Shown piece after piece: positions 62,789-64,000 of a stretch of 64,000 nt of DNA (positions within the stretch are counted from its first letter, which is position 1; each line of letters starts with the position of its first letter). The position numbers and the translations under genes were made by a program. Under the pieces are notes generated by a model. It did not search any database. It was not told the origin of the DNA and worked only from the letters and a program-made list of their open reading frames with translations. This stretch comes from Nonomuraea montanisoli (GTDB taxonomy: Bacteria; Actinomycetota; Actinomycetes; Streptosporangiales; Streptosporangiaceae), in assembly GCF_013363975.1 (NCBI RefSeq), contig NZ_JABWGN010000021.1, positions 1 through 64,000 of the forward strand, read 5' to 3'.

Positions 62789-64000
62789 CTACGGCATGCG
62801 CGCGTACGCGGGAAGCGTGAGGAACTCGGCGAACTCGTCGTCCAGGGCGACCTCCTTGAACAGCGCCGTGGCCTGAGCGTACAGCTCCTCGTCGTGGCCC
62901 GGCTCGGCGGCGATCGCCTCCAGCTCCTCGGCGATGATCCGCTCGACGAGGTCCTTGGTCACCCGCTCTCCGGTGTCGGCGAGCGTGATGTCGTTGTGGA
63001 TCCACTGCCAGATCTGCGAGCGGGAGATCTCGGCGGTGGCGGCGTCCTCCATGAGGTTGTGGATGGCCACCGCGCCCAGCCCGCCCATCCAGGCGGCGAG
63101 GTAGCGCAGCGCCACGTCCACGTTGTTGCGCAGGCCCTTCTCGGTGATCTCGCCGGGCGTCTTGGCCACGGACAGCAGGTTGGCGGCCGAGACGCCGACG
63201 TCCTCGCGCCGGCGGTCGAGCTGGTTCGGCCGGTCGCCGAGGACCGCGTCGAACACCTCCCGGCAGACCGGCACCAGGTCGGGGTGCGCCACCCAGGAGC
63301 CGTCGAAGCCGTCACCCGACTCGCGGGTCTTGTCCGCGCGGACCTTCTCCAGCGCCACCGCGTTGACCTCGGGGTCGCGCCGCGACGGGATGAACGCCGC
63401 CATGCCGCCGATCGCGTGCGCGCCCCGCTTGTGGCAGGTGCGCACCAGCAGCTCGGTGTACGCGCGCATGAACGGCGCCGTCATCGTGACCGCGTTGCGC
63501 TCGGGCAGCAGGAACTCCCTGCCCCGGGTGCGGAACTTCTTGATGACGCTGAACAGGTAGTCCCAGCGGCCCGCGTTCAGCCCCGCCGAGTGCTCGCGCA
63601 GCTCGTACAGGATCTCCTCCATCTCGAACGCGGCAGGGTACGTCTCGATGAGCACGGTCGCCCGGATCGTGCCGTGCGGGATGCCGAGCAGCTCCTGGGC
63701 GCGGACGAACACCTCGTTCCAGAGCCGCGCCTCCAGGTGCGACTCCATCTTGGGCAGGTAGAAGTACGGGCCCTTGCCCTTGTCGAGCTGCCGCTGCGCG
63801 CAGTGGAAGAAGTAGAGGCCGAAGTCGAACAGCGACGCCGACACGGGCCGGCCGTCCACCTTGGCGTGCTTCTCGTCCAGGTGCCAGCCGCGCGGGCGCA
63901 CGACGATCGTGGCCAGCTCGTCGTCGGGCCGCAGCGCGTACGTCTTGCCGCCCGACTCGAAGTCGATGGCGCGGTCGAGCGCGTCGCGCAGGTTGAGCTG
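62789..64000 (-). CDS. aceB: Malate synthase A, truncated by the window edge
   Basis: The last 403 residues are present; the gene runs off the right edge and the ATG at 63901 is internal. Typical AceB segments are YFYLPKMESHLEARLWNEVF, IRATVLIETYPAAFEMEEILYELREHSAGLNAGRWDYLFS (the IETxxxxFEMEEI core), HAIGGMAAFIPSRRDPEVN and GFDGSWVAHPDLVP. It condenses glyoxylate with acetyl-CoA to malate. It is followed by glcD, so glycolate-derived glyoxylate is routed to malate. Full length is usually ~530 aa, about 130 residues missing. Confidence 0.94.
   Translation of the reverse strand, partial: QLNLRDALDRAIDFESGGKTYALRPDDELATIVVRPRGWHLDEKHAKVDGRPVSASLFDFGLYFFHCAQRQLDKGKGPYFYLPKMESHLEARLWNEVFVRAQELLGIPHGTIRATVLIETYPAAFEMEEILYELREHSAGLNAGRWDYLFSVIKKFRTRGREFLLPERNAVTMTAPFMRAYTELLVRTCHKRGAHAIGGMAAFIPSRRDPEVNAVALEKVRADKTRESGDGFDGSWVAHPDLVPVCREVFDAVLGDRPNQLDRRREDVGVSAANLLSVAKTPGEITEKGLRNNVDVALRYLAAWMGGLGAVAIHNLMEDAATAEISRSQIWQWIHNDITLADTGERVTKDLVERIIAEELEAIAAEPGHDEELYAQATALFKEVALDDEFAEFLTLPAYARMP

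Noticed and set aside
63901..63901. ATG at 63901 as the malate synthase start
   Set aside because: The frame continues conserved-looking sequence (FESGGKTYALRPDDELA) to the window edge, so the real start lies outside.

Overview
The window is very GC-rich actinobacterial chromosome. The recA-recX pair with a neighbouring DUF3046 gene, the miaB / LigB-like / miaA / dapF set, RNase Y, a BTAD-type regulator, a corynebacterial-style gluABCD operon and a PafBC-type DNA-damage promoter point to Actinomycetota. Gene content and the many leaderless starts suggest the Streptosporangiales (Nonomuraea-like), but this is inferred from protein style and not from any database match.

Layout. 1-123: outer end of something lying outside the window, possibly an insertion-sequence end. 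124-3774: divergent dimethylformamidase-beta-like protein and YbdK-type carboxylate-amine ligase. 3775-15618: DNA-repair block with recX (huge low-complexity N-terminus), recA, DUF3046, small proteins, a VOC protein and the helicase lhr; recA has an SOS box plus a PafBC-type promoter and lhr has a similar motif. 15619-26353: rny, a BTAD/NB-ARC/TPR regulator, a translationally coupled drug-efflux-like ABC pair plus CocE/NonD hydrolase, an SDR and an S9 peptidase. 26472-29737: gluA-gluB-gluC-gluD amino-acid uptake operon. 29874-44800: tRNA and core genes (miaB, rnz, ogt, miaA, dapF) interleaved with accessory genes, including a set made of a small secreted protein, an ABC ATPase, two membrane proteins and a divergent NarL-type two-component system. 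44853-48714: SCO6745-like protein, TPR-repeat protein and cupin. 48715-50380: an oxidoreductase pseudogene of the dimethylglycine-dehydrogenase type carrying tandem repeats. 50381-57778: secreted or envelope proteins (HNH-nuclease lipoprotein, PepSY protein, OmpR-type two-component system, M23 peptidase, metzincin-like protein). 57880-64000: DUF2277, IclR regulator and the glycolate/glyoxylate genes glcF, glcE, glcD and aceB (truncated by the window edge).

How they work together. glcDEF oxidise glycolate to glyoxylate and aceB condenses glyoxylate with acetyl-CoA to malate; the IclR gene at the end of the cluster is the likely regulator. gluABCD is a complete ABC importer. recA, recX and lhr are DNA-damage genes with recognisable damage-responsive promoter motifs. 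miaA and miaB modify A37 of tRNAs reading U-starting codons. Both two-component systems sit divergently from, or share direct-repeat sites with, envelope genes they probably control.

A recurring oddity is in-frame low-complexity or minisatellite expansion: the recX N-terminus, the Gly-Gly-Asn tract in the first gene, a collagen-like insert in lhr, 18-bp repeats in a membrane protein gene, 24/27-bp repeats in the pseudogene, and repeat-filled intergenic regions. Several genes have a -10-like hexamer about 6 nt before the start codon and no Shine-Dalgarno, which implies leaderless transcripts.
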